Shown piece after piece: positions 1-12,491 of a stretch of DNA of 64,000 bases. Numbering within the stretch: position 1 is the first letter of the stretch; every line of letters begins with the position of its first letter. The position numbers and the translations under genes were made by a program. Origin of the DNA: Kocuria sp. TGY1127_2 (lineage in GTDB: Bacteria > Actinomycetota > Actinomycetes > Actinomycetales > Micrococcaceae). Below the pieces are notes generated by a model. The model made no database searches, was not told the DNA's origin, and worked only from the letters and a program-made list of their open reading frames with translations. The DNA is taken from positions 930,001-994,000 of the forward strand of contig NZ_AP022834.1 of assembly GCF_013394385.1 (NCBI RefSeq), in the 5' to 3' direction.

Positions 1-1011
1 TGCTCCGGGAATATTGAGCCCCTGCTCGGACGTGAAATAAGCGATCCGCGGGTCCAAAAAATGACCCTCGACGGTGGAGGCCAGCTGATCGATGAGTCCC
101 GCGCGGATCACGGCTCCGTCAGGCTCATAGAGGTACGCCGCAGGAGGGCCTGTACGAGGTTCGGACAATGACCCGTCGACGTCGTGGCCGAATTCCGACC
201 CGGAGGAGAAATGCGCGATCACGTGCGGCTCCAAAGGGTCGGAGTCCAGAACCGTGGCCGACCGCCTGACACCAGGGCGAGCCAACCCGTTGAACCAAAG
301 GATCAGCTCGACAACGTCTCCGCCGCAACTGACCCACTCCGCCTCGGCATGGCCCGGTATGTCGGCGTGCTCCATTCCCGGACCCATCTTGACCCCCATC
401 GCGATGCCGGTCGACGCCCAGCGTTCGATCTGGGAGAACGGCGGGGCAAAGGCCTCAGGGTCGAAGAGTCGGCTGACGCGACCTTGTTCCGTCTCGCGTC
501 GGGCAGGATCGAGCCATAGCGCACGGATCGGTTCCCCATCGACCGTGTGCAAGGCCGTGGCGTCGATACTCGTGACGTCTTCGGTGCGCACCTCGGACTT
601 GGCATGTATCGACAGGTTGTGGCGGGCCACAGACGCGGTGTCAGGATCGATTTCATAGGATAGAACGGACAGACCGGCGCGCAGGAATGCCGCGGAGTCG
701 GACCCGATTCCGCATCCCAGATCGGCGACCGAATCGATGCCCGCTCGTTGGAACCGGCGTGCGTGCCACTGGGCGACGCTGGTGCGAGTAGCTTGTTCGA
801 GTCCGGGCCTGGTGAACAGCATTCGTTCGGCTTCCTGGCCGAATTTCAGTCGCGCCTGCGCTCGGAGTTTGGCTTGGGTCAGGAGTGCGGAGGCCCTATC
901 GGGGGGAAAACCTTGTTTGCGCAGAGCCGTGGAGAGCGCCAATGCGTTCTCTTCCCTGTACTCCAGCGCATCGAGGGCCTTGAGCTCCTCGGAAGTGAAT
1001 AAATGCGTCAC
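1..1011 (-). CDS. THUMP-like class I SAM-dependent methyltransferase (3' end outside window)
   Basis: Translating the minus strand from a GTG at 1011 gives 337 open codons running off the window. Residues about 92-115 carry a Rossmann methyltransferase motif I (VADLGCGIGSDSAAF) followed by an acidic loop (YEIDPD), and a later segment reads LWLDPARRE, as in the actinobacterial THUMP-like methyltransferases thought to act on RNA. The start is supported by a TAGGGT box 6 bases upstream (1018-1023 on the minus strand), which suits a leaderless message. It is divergent from groES. The substrate cannot be read from sequence; the family call is fairly firm. Confidence 0.8.
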   Translation of the reverse strand, partial: MTHLFTSEELKALDALEYREENALALSTALRKQGFPPDRASALLTQAKLRAQARLKFGQEAERMLFTRPGLEQATRTSVAQWHARRFQRAGIDSVADLGCGIGSDSAAFLRAGLSVLSYEIDPDTASVARHNLSIHAKSEVRTEDVTSIDATALHTVDGEPIRALWLDPARRETEQGRVSRLFDPEAFAPPFSQIERWASTGIAMGVKMGPGMEHADIPGHAEAEWVSCGGDVVELILWFNGLARPGVRRSATVLDSDPLEPHVIAHFSSGSEFGHDVDGSLSEPRTGPPAAYLYEPDGAVIRAGLIDQLASTVEGHFLDPRIAYFTSEQGLNIPGA

Positions 1012-1017
1012 GGGACC

Positions 1018-1023
1018 ACCCTA
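1018..1023 (-). promoter_or_regulatory. -10 box of a probable leaderless promoter (methyltransferase)
   Basis: Read on the minus strand the bases are TAGGGT, followed by 6 bases and the GTG start at 1011. This is the TANNNT-N6-start pattern repeated across the window. Confidence 0.45.
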
Positions 1024-1088
1024 CCGGGGGCTTGTGGGCGGCCGACGTGACACTTTCTTCCCGCTGTGGGCGAAACCTGGCACTCGCC

Positions 1089-1118
1089 TTGACCCTCTGC
1101 TAACCCTCCGAATAGAGT
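1089..1118 (+). promoter_or_regulatory. groES-groEL promoter
   Basis: TTGACC (1089-1094) and TAGAGT (1113-1118) are separated by 18 bases and lie just before the CIRCE operator, so a bound repressor would sit on the transcription start. Confidence 0.6.
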
Positions 1119-1123
1119 CGTCT

Positions 1124-1150
1124 TTAGCACTCTGGGACTCAGGGTGCTAA
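1124..1150 (+). promoter_or_regulatory. CIRCE operator (HrcA site)
   Basis: TTAGCACTC, 9 bases, GGGTGCTAA. It matches the CIRCE consensus TTAGCACTC-N9-GAGTGCTAA at all but one position (G for A in the right arm). HrcA repression of groES-groEL from this site is well established in Gram-positive bacteria. hrcA itself is not in the window. Confidence 0.95.
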
Positions 1151-1244
1151 ATGGGCCTGGCGCTCAATCGGCACCGCGACGACGGTTGGCACGCCCCTCA
1201 CGGCTCACGCCAAGAATTGATCCATCCAAGGAAGAAGGTCACTC

Positions 1245-1541
1245 ATGTCCGTCTCCATCAAGCCTCTCGAGGACCGTATTGTCGTTCAGCCCGTCGAGGC
1301 TGAGCAGACCACCGCATCCGGCCTGGTCATCCCGGATACCGCCAAGGAAAAGCCCCAGGAGGGCAAGGTCGTGGCCGTTGGCCCCGGCCGCGTTGACGAC
1401 AAGGGCAACCGTGTTCCCGTCGACGTTCAGGAAGGCGACGTCGTCATCTACTCCAAGTACGGCGGAACCGAGGTCAAGTACTCGGGCGAGGAATTCCTCG
1501 TGCTTTCGGCACGTGACGTGCTGGCCGTTGTCGAGAAGTAA
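1245..1541 (+). CDS. groES: Co-chaperonin GroES (Cpn10)
   Basis: 98 residues, the usual GroES length. It begins with the family's [10 protein letters not shown] stretch and contains the mobile-loop region ([21 protein letters not shown]) and the [15 protein letters not shown] strand. GroES caps the GroEL cavity during ATP-driven folding in the cytoplasm. A GGAAGAAGG ribosome site lies before the ATG. groEL follows after 53 bases, and the pair is controlled by the CIRCE element at 1124-1150. Confidence 0.98.
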   Translation: MSVSIKPLEDRIVVQPVEAEQTTASGLVIPDTAKEKPQEGKVVAVGPGRVDDKGNRVPVDVQEGDVVIYSKYGGTEVKYSGEEFLVLSARDVLAVVEK

Positions 1542-1591
1542 CAACTCGACAATCCCGCACTTTTTCTAGACCTGTGTAAGGAGTCATGTAG

Positions 1592-3181
<1,590 letters not shown>

Positions 3182-3202
3182 CACTCGTTCGTGCGATTCA
3201 TT

Positions 3203-3238
3203 CGTCCCCGCCACGTTTTAGTGGCGGGGACGTTTTTT
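3203..3238 (+). terminator. Rho-independent terminator after groEL
   Basis: A 12-bp perfect stem (CGTCCCCGCCAC with its complement), a 6-base loop and a run of six T. Confidence 0.93.
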
Positions 3239-3343
3239 GATGTATCGATGCGTCGACCTAGGGGAGTATGAGATGCGACGGGACCGCCGCGGTCTCATCC
3301 GCAGGACCGAAGCCGGAAAGCCCCAGGGCTTGGGATGATGGCC

Positions 3344-3474
3344 GTGAACGATCTCGTCCCCCCGGCATTTGCTCGCTCGCGGTCGGCAACGATTACACTT
3401 GCGTCGACGACAATCAGCTGACGGCAACGTCCGTCAGCGCCGTCCAGAACTATGCCGACAAGAGTCCGAATCAA
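3344..3474 (+). pseudogene. Remnant of the 3' end of an acyltransferase-3/SGNH gene
   Basis: From about 3370 the reading AVGNDYTCVDDNQLTATSV aligns with AVGNVYTYIDDNHLTATYV at the C terminus of the intact acyltransferase at 3830-5947. The preceding bases (NDLV, from 3347) match DDLV of that gene in another frame, so the copy is frameshifted. Only the last 40 or so codons survive, and the catalytic Asp-x-x-His has become Asp-x-x-Gln. This looks like a decayed tandem duplicate or a scar of recombination with the intact gene. The rest of 3241-3829 holds no gene that I can recognise. Confidence 0.75.
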
Positions 3475-3829
3475 GAAAAGGAACATGCGGTGAACAGTCG
3501 TTCGTCAGACGCGTGTTAAACGTCATATGTCGATGTAGCATTCGTCAACATTGTGGCGGCACGCGAATATTCAAAAATAAACTACACCGGGAATCCAGGA
3601 GTTCCGTCTTGGGCCGATGCGCTCGCTGAGCATTGCCCACCAACACGCTGAAAGGTTTGCTGGTGAGTTGGCCATCGCTGATTCGCTAAGTTTCCTCCAC
3701 AGGCGCCTATTATGAACACCGAATGTCCGACCGAGGGTAATGGACTCCCTGGGAGCGATCTCCGGAGCGCTTCGCATCACACGAATTGAACGAGATATCG
3801 CCTCATCCGAGGCTGACACAGGATCTTGA

Positions 3830-5947
3830 ATGACTGATACGCACGGGACAGGTGGGCCTGACTCACCGGTGAAGGAAGCGCAAGCGCCGGAGGCTGGCCC
3901 GCGCAAGAAACGAGCTTTTAGACCTGAAATCCAGGGTCTCCGAGCTTTTGCGGTGCTGCTGGTGGCGATCTACCACATTTGGTTCGGTCGGGTCTCTGGC
4001 GGCGTCGATGTCTTCCTCATGATCTCCGCGTTCCTAATGACCCTTTCCTTTACCGGAAAGATCGAGCGCGGCGTCAAGGTCGGCTGGTCGGAGCTGACCA
4101 AGTACTGGGTTCACGTCTTCAAACGCATCATGCCCTTGGTCGCCATCATCGTGGCCGGCTCCCTGATCGCAACCCGTCTTTTCATCTCGCCGGATCGATG
4201 GCTCTCGATCATGCACGAGGCGTTCTCGGTCATTTTCTATTACGAGAACTGGTTCTCGATCGCGAATGCGGTTGACTACTATGCTGCGGATTCCGGCGCG
4301 GCCTCGCCGTTCCGGCACTTCTGGTCGTTGTCGATCCAAGGCCAGATCTTTGTGATGTGGCCTTTGCTCTTTGCGCTCGGCAGTTTGGTGGTCCGGAAAT
4401 TCCAAGCTCGGGCACGGGTGATACTGGCGATCATCTTCGCGGTTGTCTTCATCATCTCCTTCGGGTTCTCGGTGTACTACACCTACTCGAACCAGACGGC
4501 GGCGTACTTCAACACGTTCGCGCGGCTCTGGGAGTTCGCTATGGGGTCCCTGGTTGCCATCGTGCTGCCGTGGATCCGCGTCAGAACCGGTGTGGGTGCG
4601 GTGCTGAACTGGGTCGGGTTGCTCGCGATTCTTCTGTGCGGGGCATTGCTGGACGTCCAGGGCCAGTTCCCTGGATTCATCGCCCTGTGGCCGACACTGG
4701 CGGCAAGCTTCATCATCATTTGCGGGCAATCGACCACTCGATGGGGAGCCGACCGCCTGTTGAAGTGGAAACCGTTGGTATGGCTGGGCTCCAATTCCTA
4801 CGGTCTGTATCTGGTCCACTGGCCGTTGCTGGTGTTCTACCTGACTTTGACAGGTCGTGAGAAAGCCGGTTTCTTCTCCGGTGTGGGGCTGCTCGTGCTG
4901 TCGATTATTCTCGCGTACTTGCTGACGAAGCTGATCGATACCCCGATTCGTCGGTGGAAGTGGTCCGAGACCAAGAGATGGCGGGCCGGCGTCGTGATCC
5001 TCGCTTGCGTCGTCGTCGGAGCGGGTTCCGTGCTCGCCTGGCAGGCACGCATCGCATACGTGACCCACAAGATCGAAGCCTCTGCAGACAAGAACAATCC
5101 GGGTGCGGAGATTCTCGACCCGGATTACACCTACAAGGGCGATGCGAAGGCAGGTTTGCTCCCCACCGCGTTGACGCGAAGCGATGATTTCGCGGAGGTC
5201 AACGGGCTCGGAGAGGAATGCTCGAAGGACAAAGGCTTCGACAAGGATCTGCATGGCTTGACGGGTGAGCAGTGCTACCGAGTGGTCAAGAACGATCGTC
5301 CGAGCAAGCATGTGGTGGCCGTGGGCAATAGCCACACCGAACAGTGGATGACGGCTCTGAAGCAGAAAGCTCAGGACGACAACTGGGATCTCACCTTCGT
5401 TCGTCATCCCGGTTGCTTCTTTACCAGCGAGGACGACAACTGGTTCTCCGGGGAGTGCCAGGAATGGCTTCCGAAGGCCGAGACCGCCATCGGTGATTGG
5501 CACCCCGACAATCTGGTCATTCAGTCCACCTTCTCGTCCTACGACGGTGCGGCCGAAGGAATCCGGGCGGGGACCGAAGATCAAGTACGCAAGTGGACGA
5601 GCGAAGGCGTCGGCGTGATCGGTATCAGGGACAACGCCCGCTTCGGCGAATCCCATACCGAGTGTGAGCAGGGCAAGAGCTTCGAAGACTGCACCTTCCC
5701 GCACGTGACCGCCCACACCCCGGATCCGACAGCGCCATGGCGGCAGGATATTCCCGGATACGGGTCGGTTGACATGGACGATTTGGTTTGCCCTGATGGC
5801 GGTTGCCCGCCAGCGGTGGGCAACGTCTATACCTACATCGACGACAACCACCTGACGGCTACATACGTGAGGAGTATGCAGAAGTTCTTCGACCAGCGTT
5901 TCGACGACGCCGCGAACATTTCCGGTGATGCCTTGGCGTCGCGATAG
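3830..5947 (+). CDS. Membrane acyltransferase, OafA/YrhL type (acyltransferase-3 plus SGNH domain)
   Basis: 705 residues. The N-terminal half (about 28-400) is an acyltransferase-3 domain with about ten membrane segments and the family signature around RAFAVLLVAIYH. After a linker comes an extracytoplasmic SGNH domain: VVAVGNSHTEQW carries the Ser, and YIDDNHLT near the C terminus carries the Asp and His. Such enzymes move acyl groups from the cytoplasm onto cell-surface glycans, peptidoglycan or lipids; the acceptor cannot be told here. The ATG has only a weak ribosome site. A decayed copy of its 3' end lies upstream at 3344-3474. No glycan-synthesis genes adjoin it. Confidence 0.9.
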   Translation: MTDTHGTGGPDSPVKEAQAPEAGPRKKRAFRPEIQGLRAFAVLLVAIYHIWFGRVSGGVDVFLMISAFLMTLSFTGKIERGVKVGWSELTKYWVHVFKRIMPLVAIIVAGSLIATRLFISPDRWLSIMHEAFSVIFYYENWFSIANAVDYYAADSGAASPFRHFWSLSIQGQIFVMWPLLFALGSLVVRKFQARARVILAIIFAVVFIISFGFSVYYTYSNQTAAYFNTFARLWEFAMGSLVAIVLPWIRVRTGVGAVLNWVGLLAILLCGALLDVQGQFPGFIALWPTLAASFIIICGQSTTRWGADRLLKWKPLVWLGSNSYGLYLVHWPLLVFYLTLTGREKAGFFSGVGLLVLSIILAYLLTKLIDTPIRRWKWSETKRWRAGVVILACVVVGAGSVLAWQARIAYVTHKIEASADKNNPGAEILDPDYTYKGDAKAGLLPTALTRSDDFAEVNGLGEECSKDKGFDKDLHGLTGEQCYRVVKNDRPSKHVVAVGNSHTEQWMTALKQKAQDDNWDLTFVRHPGCFFTSEDDNWFSGECQEWLPKAETAIGDWHPDNLVIQSTFSSYDGAAEGIRAGTEDQVRKWTSEGVGVIGIRDNARFGESHTECEQGKSFEDCTFPHVTAHTPDPTAPWRQDIPGYGSVDMDDLVCPDGGCPPAVGNVYTYIDDNHLTATYVRSMQKFFDQRFDDAANISGDALASR

Positions 5948-6047
5948 CCAAATGGAATCTCGGATCTCGCCTCGGAACGAAGCCTCCAGCGCGAGGTCGA
6001 GAATCGGACAGGCACGCCAACCGGAGGAGTCATCTTCCGGCTCATAA

Positions 6048-7703
<1,656 letters not shown>

Positions 7704-7741
7704 CTCGGTCACGCCGGGTGACGGCGTGCGGAAGGAAGATC

Positions 7742-8875
7742 TTGACCAACGACATTGAAATCGGCCGCTCCAAACGTGCGCGTCGAACCTACTCGCTCGA
7801 CGAAGTGGCATTGGTTCCGGCCCGCCGTACTAGGGATCCGCGCGATGTCAGCACCGGGTGGCAGATTGATGCCTTCAAATTCGATACACCCATCCTGGGT
7901 GCGCCTATGGATTCGGTAATGTCCCCGGAAACGGCCATTGCGTTGGGAAAACTCGGCGGTCTTGGGGTGCTGAATCTCGAAGGGCTATGGACTCGGTACG
8001 ACGACCCGCAGCCCTACCTCGACGAAATATCGCTGCTGGCCCGTGACGACATGTCGCATGTGACCAGCCGCATGCAGGAGATCTACGCGGAGCCCGTCAA
8101 AGAGGGGCTGATCACCGAACGGCTGGCGCAGATTCGCGAGGCCGGCGTCGTCGTGGCCGGCTCGCTGACTCCCCAAAGAACCCAAGAGTTCTACAAAACC
8201 GTTGTCAATGCGGGGACCGATCTGTTCATCATCCGTGGCACGACAGTCTCGGCCGAACACGTTTCGCAGAACCAAGAGCCCTTGGACCTCAAGAAGTTCA
8301 TTTACGAACTCGATGTTCCCGTGATCGTGGGTGGAGCCGCCGGCTACACTCCTGCATTGCATTTGATGCGCACCGGTGCGGCCGGGGTTCTGGTCGGATT
8401 CGGAGGAGGCGCAACGACCACGACTCGTCGCGCACTGGGGATCCATGCGGCCATGGCCTCGGCGATTTCCGACGTCGCGGCGGCACGCAGTGACTACCTT
8501 GATGAGTCCGGCGGCCGCTATGTTCACGTGATCGCGGACGGTGGCCTGGGGCAGTCGGGCGATATGATCATGGCCATGGCCATGGGCGCGGACGCCGTGA
8601 TGATCGGGGCGCCGTTGGCCCGTGCAACAGAAGCACCTGGTCAGGGATACCACTGGGGTCCGGAAGCTCACCATCACGAATTCCCCCGCGGAACACGTAC
8701 TCCCATGAACCAGGTCGGGTCTCTCCAAGAAGTCTTGTACGGGCCGTCGCATCATGTCGACGGGACGTCGAACCTCATGGGAGCGGTCCGACGGGCGATG
8801 GCCACGACGGGCTATTCGACTCTGAAGGAATTCCAACGCTCAGAAGTTGTGCTGACGGGCCGACCACAGTACTGA
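7742..8875 (+). CDS. GuaB3 family IMP dehydrogenase-related protein
   Basis: 377 residues. The protein opens with EIGRSKRARRTYSLDEVALVPARRTRDP, typical of the actinobacterial GuaB3 family, and lacks CBS domains. The TIM barrel retains GAPMDSVMS, GGAAGYTPALHLMRTGAAGVLVG and the DGGLGQSGD phosphate site, but not the GSICTT catalytic-cysteine loop of true IMPDH, so IMPDH activity is doubtful; some GuaB3 relatives act as GMP reductases. The start is the TTG at 7742, directly behind GGAAGGA and matching family N termini, rather than GTG 7718. It sits between guaB and guaA, consistent with guanine-nucleotide metabolism. Confidence 0.88.
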   Translation: MTNDIEIGRSKRARRTYSLDEVALVPARRTRDPRDVSTGWQIDAFKFDTPILGAPMDSVMSPETAIALGKLGGLGVLNLEGLWTRYDDPQPYLDEISLLARDDMSHVTSRMQEIYAEPVKEGLITERLAQIREAGVVVAGSLTPQRTQEFYKTVVNAGTDLFIIRGTTVSAEHVSQNQEPLDLKKFIYELDVPVIVGGAAGYTPALHLMRTGAAGVLVGFGGGATTTTRRALGIHAAMASAISDVAAARSDYLDESGGRYVHVIADGGLGQSGDMIMAMAMGADAVMIGAPLARATEAPGQGYHWGPEAHHHEFPRGTRTPMNQVGSLQEVLYGPSHHVDGTSNLMGAVRRAMATTGYSTLKEFQRSEVVLTGRPQY

Positions 8876-8952
8876 CCGACGAATGAATTGGCCCCTTTGC
8901 TCCGTGACGGGTCGATTCCCTGCTGACTTGGGGAAGTCCCAGGTCCGACCGA

Positions 8953-8958
8953 TAGGCT
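8953..8958 (+). promoter_or_regulatory. -10 box of a probable leaderless promoter (SURF1 gene)
   Basis: TAGGCT, 7 bases, then the GTG start at 8966. No ribosome site is needed or well placed. Confidence 0.45.
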
Positions 8959-8965
8959 GGAAGCC

Positions 8966-9976
8966 GTGCTCAAATTAGCTTTTACCCCGAGATGGCTGGG
9001 TGCGCTGTTGCTCGCTCTGGCCTTGGCCACCGGGTTCATGCTCTTGAGCAAGTGGCAGCTTGGTACGGCCGACTCCGGCCAGATCCATGCGAATCCGGCT
9101 AAAGAAGCCGTGCAACCGCTTCAAGACGTGGCGAACCCCTCAGAACCTGTCCTGGAGAGCCAAGCCGACTCGATGGTTCAGGCCAAGGGGCACTACGTCG
9201 AGAACACGAGCCGATTGGTCGAAGGTCGGGTCAACGATGGCACGAAAGGTTATTGGGTGGTCAGCCAATTCGCCATCGACGCCGAGCCGCAGGAAACGGG
9301 CGAGAAATACTCCGTGCCCGTGGCCCGTGGATTCACGACCGACAGCGATCCCGGAAAGATTGGGACAGAGCCCACCGGGGAAATGAGCGTGGTCGGACGG
9401 CTTGTAGCCAACGAGGCCCCGGTGACCTCGCAGGACACGAAGACTGCAGGCGCTCTGGGCTCGGCGGCGACGGCCCAATTGGCCAATCTGTGGGACACGC
9501 CTCTTTATGCGGGAACAATTACCGCCGTGGCAGAAACTCCCGTCGGGCAGCCGGCTCAAGTTGACTCGGACGGGCACGTCAAGCCCGACGCTCAGTTGGC
9601 AGATCCACACGGGAATCTCGCCACGATTCATAGTGAGCAGGTCGTCGATCACTCCGTCAACTGGCTCAATATCTTCTACGCGATCGAATGGGTCGTCTTC
9701 GCAGTCTTTGCCATATACCTGTGGTGGCGCATGCTTGCTGACTCGCACGAACGCATGATCCATCCCGAGAAGTACTACGAAATCCTCCCAGCAGGGGAGG
9801 GCAATATGTTCTACGAGGAATCCACGGGTCGTTATTTCTACTACGATTCCGAAGCCCGTGAGTACTACTACTTCGATGAACCTGAAACCGGGGAGAAAGA
9901 CGGCACGGATGTCGTTGCCGAGAACTCCTCCGGGTCCACGTACGACAACCAACGAGGTGACCAAGGTGGCCGATAA
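8966..9976 (+). CDS. SURF1-family cytochrome oxidase assembly protein
   Basis: 336 residues with membrane segments at about 8-27 and 227-247 bracketing an extracytoplasmic domain, the SURF1 layout. The KWQL motif directly after the first segment is the family signature (usually WQxxR). SURF1 assists haem a insertion into cytochrome c oxidase. The C-terminal tail beyond the second segment is about 70 residues, rich in Tyr and Glu, and appears specific to this lineage. The GTG start follows a TAGGCT box by 7 bases. The next gene starts inside its last codons, so the two are probably cotranscribed. Confidence 0.87.
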   Translation: MLKLAFTPRWLGALLLALALATGFMLLSKWQLGTADSGQIHANPAKEAVQPLQDVANPSEPVLESQADSMVQAKGHYVENTSRLVEGRVNDGTKGYWVVSQFAIDAEPQETGEKYSVPVARGFTTDSDPGKIGTEPTGEMSVVGRLVANEAPVTSQDTKTAGALGSAATAQLANLWDTPLYAGTITAVAETPVGQPAQVDSDGHVKPDAQLADPHGNLATIHSEQVVDHSVNWLNIFYAIEWVVFAVFAIYLWWRMLADSHERMIHPEKYYEILPAGEGNMFYEESTGRYFYYDSEAREYYYFDEPETGEKDGTDVVAENSSGSTYDNQRGDQGGR

Positions 9977-10529
9977 GCCAACCCCCAACAATCAGCCCCG
10001 TCCCGTGGAGCGTACGGATGGCAAGTCAGTTCCTTTGCCTCCTGACGCGACGCCTCAGAAAGCGGGAAACGTTCGCGCGACTCGTCGCAAATTCGGCGGA
10101 ACCCAGGCTCAGATCAGGGGCGCGCTCGGGATATACAAGTACTGTGCGTGGATCTCGGGTACCTTCCTTCTTCTCCTGGTTGTCGAGATGATCACTCGAT
10201 ATGTGTTCGGCTACGACCTGATGGCCGGGGCAACCAACGCCTCGACCGGGGACAGTGTGGCCTTGGGATGGCTCAACCGCAACACCGGGAATCTCACGGG
10301 CGGCCTCAACATATCGACCGGAATCCTCATCATCCACGGATGGTTCTACGTGATCTATCTGTTGGCCTGTTTCCGTCTCTGGCTCCTCATGAGGTGGCCG
10401 TTGCCGCAACTGATCGTGATGGCATTGGGCGGTGTCGTTCCCTTCTTGTCATTCATCGTCGAGCGTCGCATCCACCGCGAGACGGTCTCGCAGGTCGCCG
10501 CGAACCCCAAATCCACCAAACGGTATTAG
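9966..10529 (+). CDS. DUF3817-family integral membrane protein
   Basis: 187 residues from a GTG at 9966 that overlaps the end of the SURF1 gene by 11 bases and has GAGG just upstream. A 60-residue hydrophilic N-terminal part rich in Pro and Lys is followed by three membrane helices (about 70-90, 125-145 and 150-170). LGIYKYCAWISG and HGWFYVIYLLACFRLW are the conserved DUF3817 stretches. The function is unknown. In actinobacteria this family often lies next to guaA, as here. The frame is open further upstream, but that would place most of the extension inside the SURF1 gene. Confidence 0.82.
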   Translation: MADKPTPNNQPRPVERTDGKSVPLPPDATPQKAGNVRATRRKFGGTQAQIRGALGIYKYCAWISGTFLLLLVVEMITRYVFGYDLMAGATNASTGDSVALGWLNRNTGNLTGGLNISTGILIIHGWFYVIYLLACFRLWLLMRWPLPQLIVMALGGVVPFLSFIVERRIHRETVSQVAANPKSTKRY

Positions 10530-10687
10530 CTCCATCACGCCGGAGGCCGCGTCCGGGCGGCGAAGTTCTCCTGGAATGCCCCGTAGTTTCCGGGAGGCCC
10601 GGCCGGTTGCCCTAAACTGGCAATAACGAGACCCCACACATCTTGGGGAAACTCCGCATCGCACCCAACAAAACCGAAGGTATGGCA

Positions 10688-12286
10688 GTGACCCAATCCG
10701 AAACCTCGGCGACGACCGAGTTGGAAGATCGTCCCGTTCTGGTCGTCGACTACGGGGCGCAATACGCCCAACTCATCGCACGCCGCGTCCGTGACGCCAA
10801 TATTTACTCGGAGATCGTGCCGCACACGATGTCGGCCGAGCAGATGCTGGCCAAAAAGCCCGCGGCCATCGTGCTGTCCGGCGGGCCCTCCAGCGTCTAT
10901 GCAGACGGTGCACCAGCGGGGGACCGCGAACTGTACGAATCCGGCGTCCCGATTTTCGGCATCTGCTACGGATTCCAGGTGATGGCGCAGACCCTTGGCG
11001 GGACCGTGGCAAAAACCGGCCTCCGCGAGTATGGGGCGACCGACGCAACCCTCACAGGAGGGGGAGTCTCGTTCCTCGCGGGCACTCCGGTCGCACAGAA
11101 CGTGTGGATGAGCCACGGCGACTCCGTGACGGAGGCACCCGCGGGTTTTGAGGTGCTCGCGAGCACCGAAGGGGCTCCGGTCGCGGCCTTCGTCCACGAA
11201 GGGCGAAAACTGGGTGGCGTGCAATGGCATCCTGAAGTCAAGCATTCCGATTTCGGCCAGGAGGTTCTGGAGAACTTCTTGTTCAACGTGGCGGGTCTGA
11301 AGCCGACGTGGACCACAGGCAACGTGATCGAGGAGCAAGTTGAGAAGATTCGCGCCCAGGTCGGAGACGCGCAGGTTATCTGTGCGCTGTCCGGCGGCGT
11401 CGACAGCTCGGTCGCGGCGGCGTTGGTGCACAAGGCCGTCGGAGACCAGCTGACCTGCTTCTTCATTGACCACGGTCTGCTGCGGGCCGGTGAACGCGAG
11501 CAGGTCGAACAAGACTACGCCGAAACGATGGGCATCAAGGTCGTCACCATCGACGAATCGGACCGGTTCCTGTCGGCTCTCGAGGGGGTCGCGGACCCCG
11601 AGGCCAAGCGCAAAGCCATCGGCCGAGAGTTCATTCGATCTTTCGAAGACGCCCAACGGAAACTGGTTGCCGAAGTCGGAGGCACTGGAGAGGACATCAA
11701 ATTCCTCGTGCAGGGCACGCTGTACCCCGACGTGGTCGAGTCCGGCGGCGGTGAAGGCGCCGCGAACATCAAATCCCACCACAACGTCGGCGGCTTGCCC
11801 GAGGACCTCGCTTTTGACCTCGTCGAGCCCCTTCGTACCCTGTTTAAGGACGAAGTTCGTGCGATCGGTCGTCAGCTCGGAGTCCCCGAAAAGATCGTCG
11901 CTCGGCATCCTTTCCCCGGACCAGGCTTAGGCATTCGAGTGATTGGCGAAGTGACCCGCGAAAACCTGGACGTGCTCCGGGCCGCGGATGCCATTGCTCG
12001 CGCCGAGCTGACCAAGGCAGGTTTGGACAGCGAAGTCTGGCAGATGCCGGTCGTCCTGTTGTCCCAGGTTCGCTCGGTGGGCGTGCAAGGGGATGGGAGA
12101 ACATATGGGCATCCCATTGTTCTTCGCCCGGTCTCCTCCGAGGACGCCATGACGGCAGATTGGTCGCGGCTCCCGTACGACTTGCTGGCGCGCATCTCGA
12201 ATCGGATCACCAACGAGGTCGAGGAAGTCAATCGAGTCGTGCTCGACGTGACCTCCAAGCCTCCGGGAACCATCGAATGGGAGTAA
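10688..12286 (+). CDS. guaA: GMP synthase (glutamine-hydrolysing)
   Basis: Converts XMP to GMP using ATP and glutamine. The class I glutaminase domain has the nucleophile Cys93 in GICYGFQ and the His181/Glu183 pair in GVQWHPE. The ATP-pyrophosphatase domain has the P-loop ALSGGVDSS, and the C-terminal dimerisation domain ends PPGTIEWE. The start is chosen at GTG 10688 because GAAGG lies 7 bases before it; ATG 10682 would be only 1 base from that site. With guaB and the guaB3-type gene it makes a local GMP-synthesis block. A long hairpin follows. Confidence 0.96.
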   Translation: MTQSETSATTELEDRPVLVVDYGAQYAQLIARRVRDANIYSEIVPHTMSAEQMLAKKPAAIVLSGGPSSVYADGAPAGDRELYESGVPIFGICYGFQVMAQTLGGTVAKTGLREYGATDATLTGGGVSFLAGTPVAQNVWMSHGDSVTEAPAGFEVLASTEGAPVAAFVHEGRKLGGVQWHPEVKHSDFGQEVLENFLFNVAGLKPTWTTGNVIEEQVEKIRAQVGDAQVICALSGGVDSSVAAALVHKAVGDQLTCFFIDHGLLRAGEREQVEQDYAETMGIKVVTIDESDRFLSALEGVADPEAKRKAIGREFIRSFEDAQRKLVAEVGGTGEDIKFLVQGTLYPDVVESGGGEGAANIKSHHNVGGLPEDLAFDLVEPLRTLFKDEVRAIGRQLGVPEKIVARHPFPGPGLGIRVIGEVTRENLDVLRAADAIARAELTKAGLDSEVWQMPVVLLSQVRSVGVQGDGRTYGHPIVLRPVSSEDAMTADWSRLPYDLLARISNRITNEVEEVNRVVLDVTSKPPGTIEWE

Positions 12287-12313
12287 ACCCGTAGATTCAG
12301 GGTCCGCCCGAAA

Positions 12314-12354
12314 GACAATGGTCCGTCTCGAACTGATCGAGACGGACCATTGTC
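12314..12354 (+). terminator. Long hairpin after guaA
   Basis: An 18-bp perfect stem with a 5-base loop, followed by only two T. It is probably the guaA transcript end. The first ATG of the next gene's frame (12318) lies inside this stem, so that codon is unlikely to be a start. Confidence 0.75.
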
Positions 12355-12491
12355 TTCCCCGCGGCGAAGGAATTTGGACGTCTATACGGAATCCCGTTCG
12401 GTGTGCTTCTACTATAGAGATGGTGCGCGGTGAAGCCGCGACCCCTAAGATGTGCGAAGAATACGCCGACCACACCGGAAGCAGAGGCAAC

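Noticed and set aside
4034-5851. A 605-codon open frame antisense to the acyltransferase gene
   Set aside because: Arg/His/Asp-rich shadow peptide without domains or membrane segments, opposite a clear real gene.
7710-7730. Hairpin between guaB and the GuaB3-type gene as a terminator
   Set aside because: The stem is 6 bp without a T run and lies directly before a ribosome site within an apparent operon.
12318-12491. N-terminal extension of the helicase-like protein
   Set aside because: The ATG lies inside the guaA terminator stem, and a better-placed GTG with a ribosome site exists at 12492.
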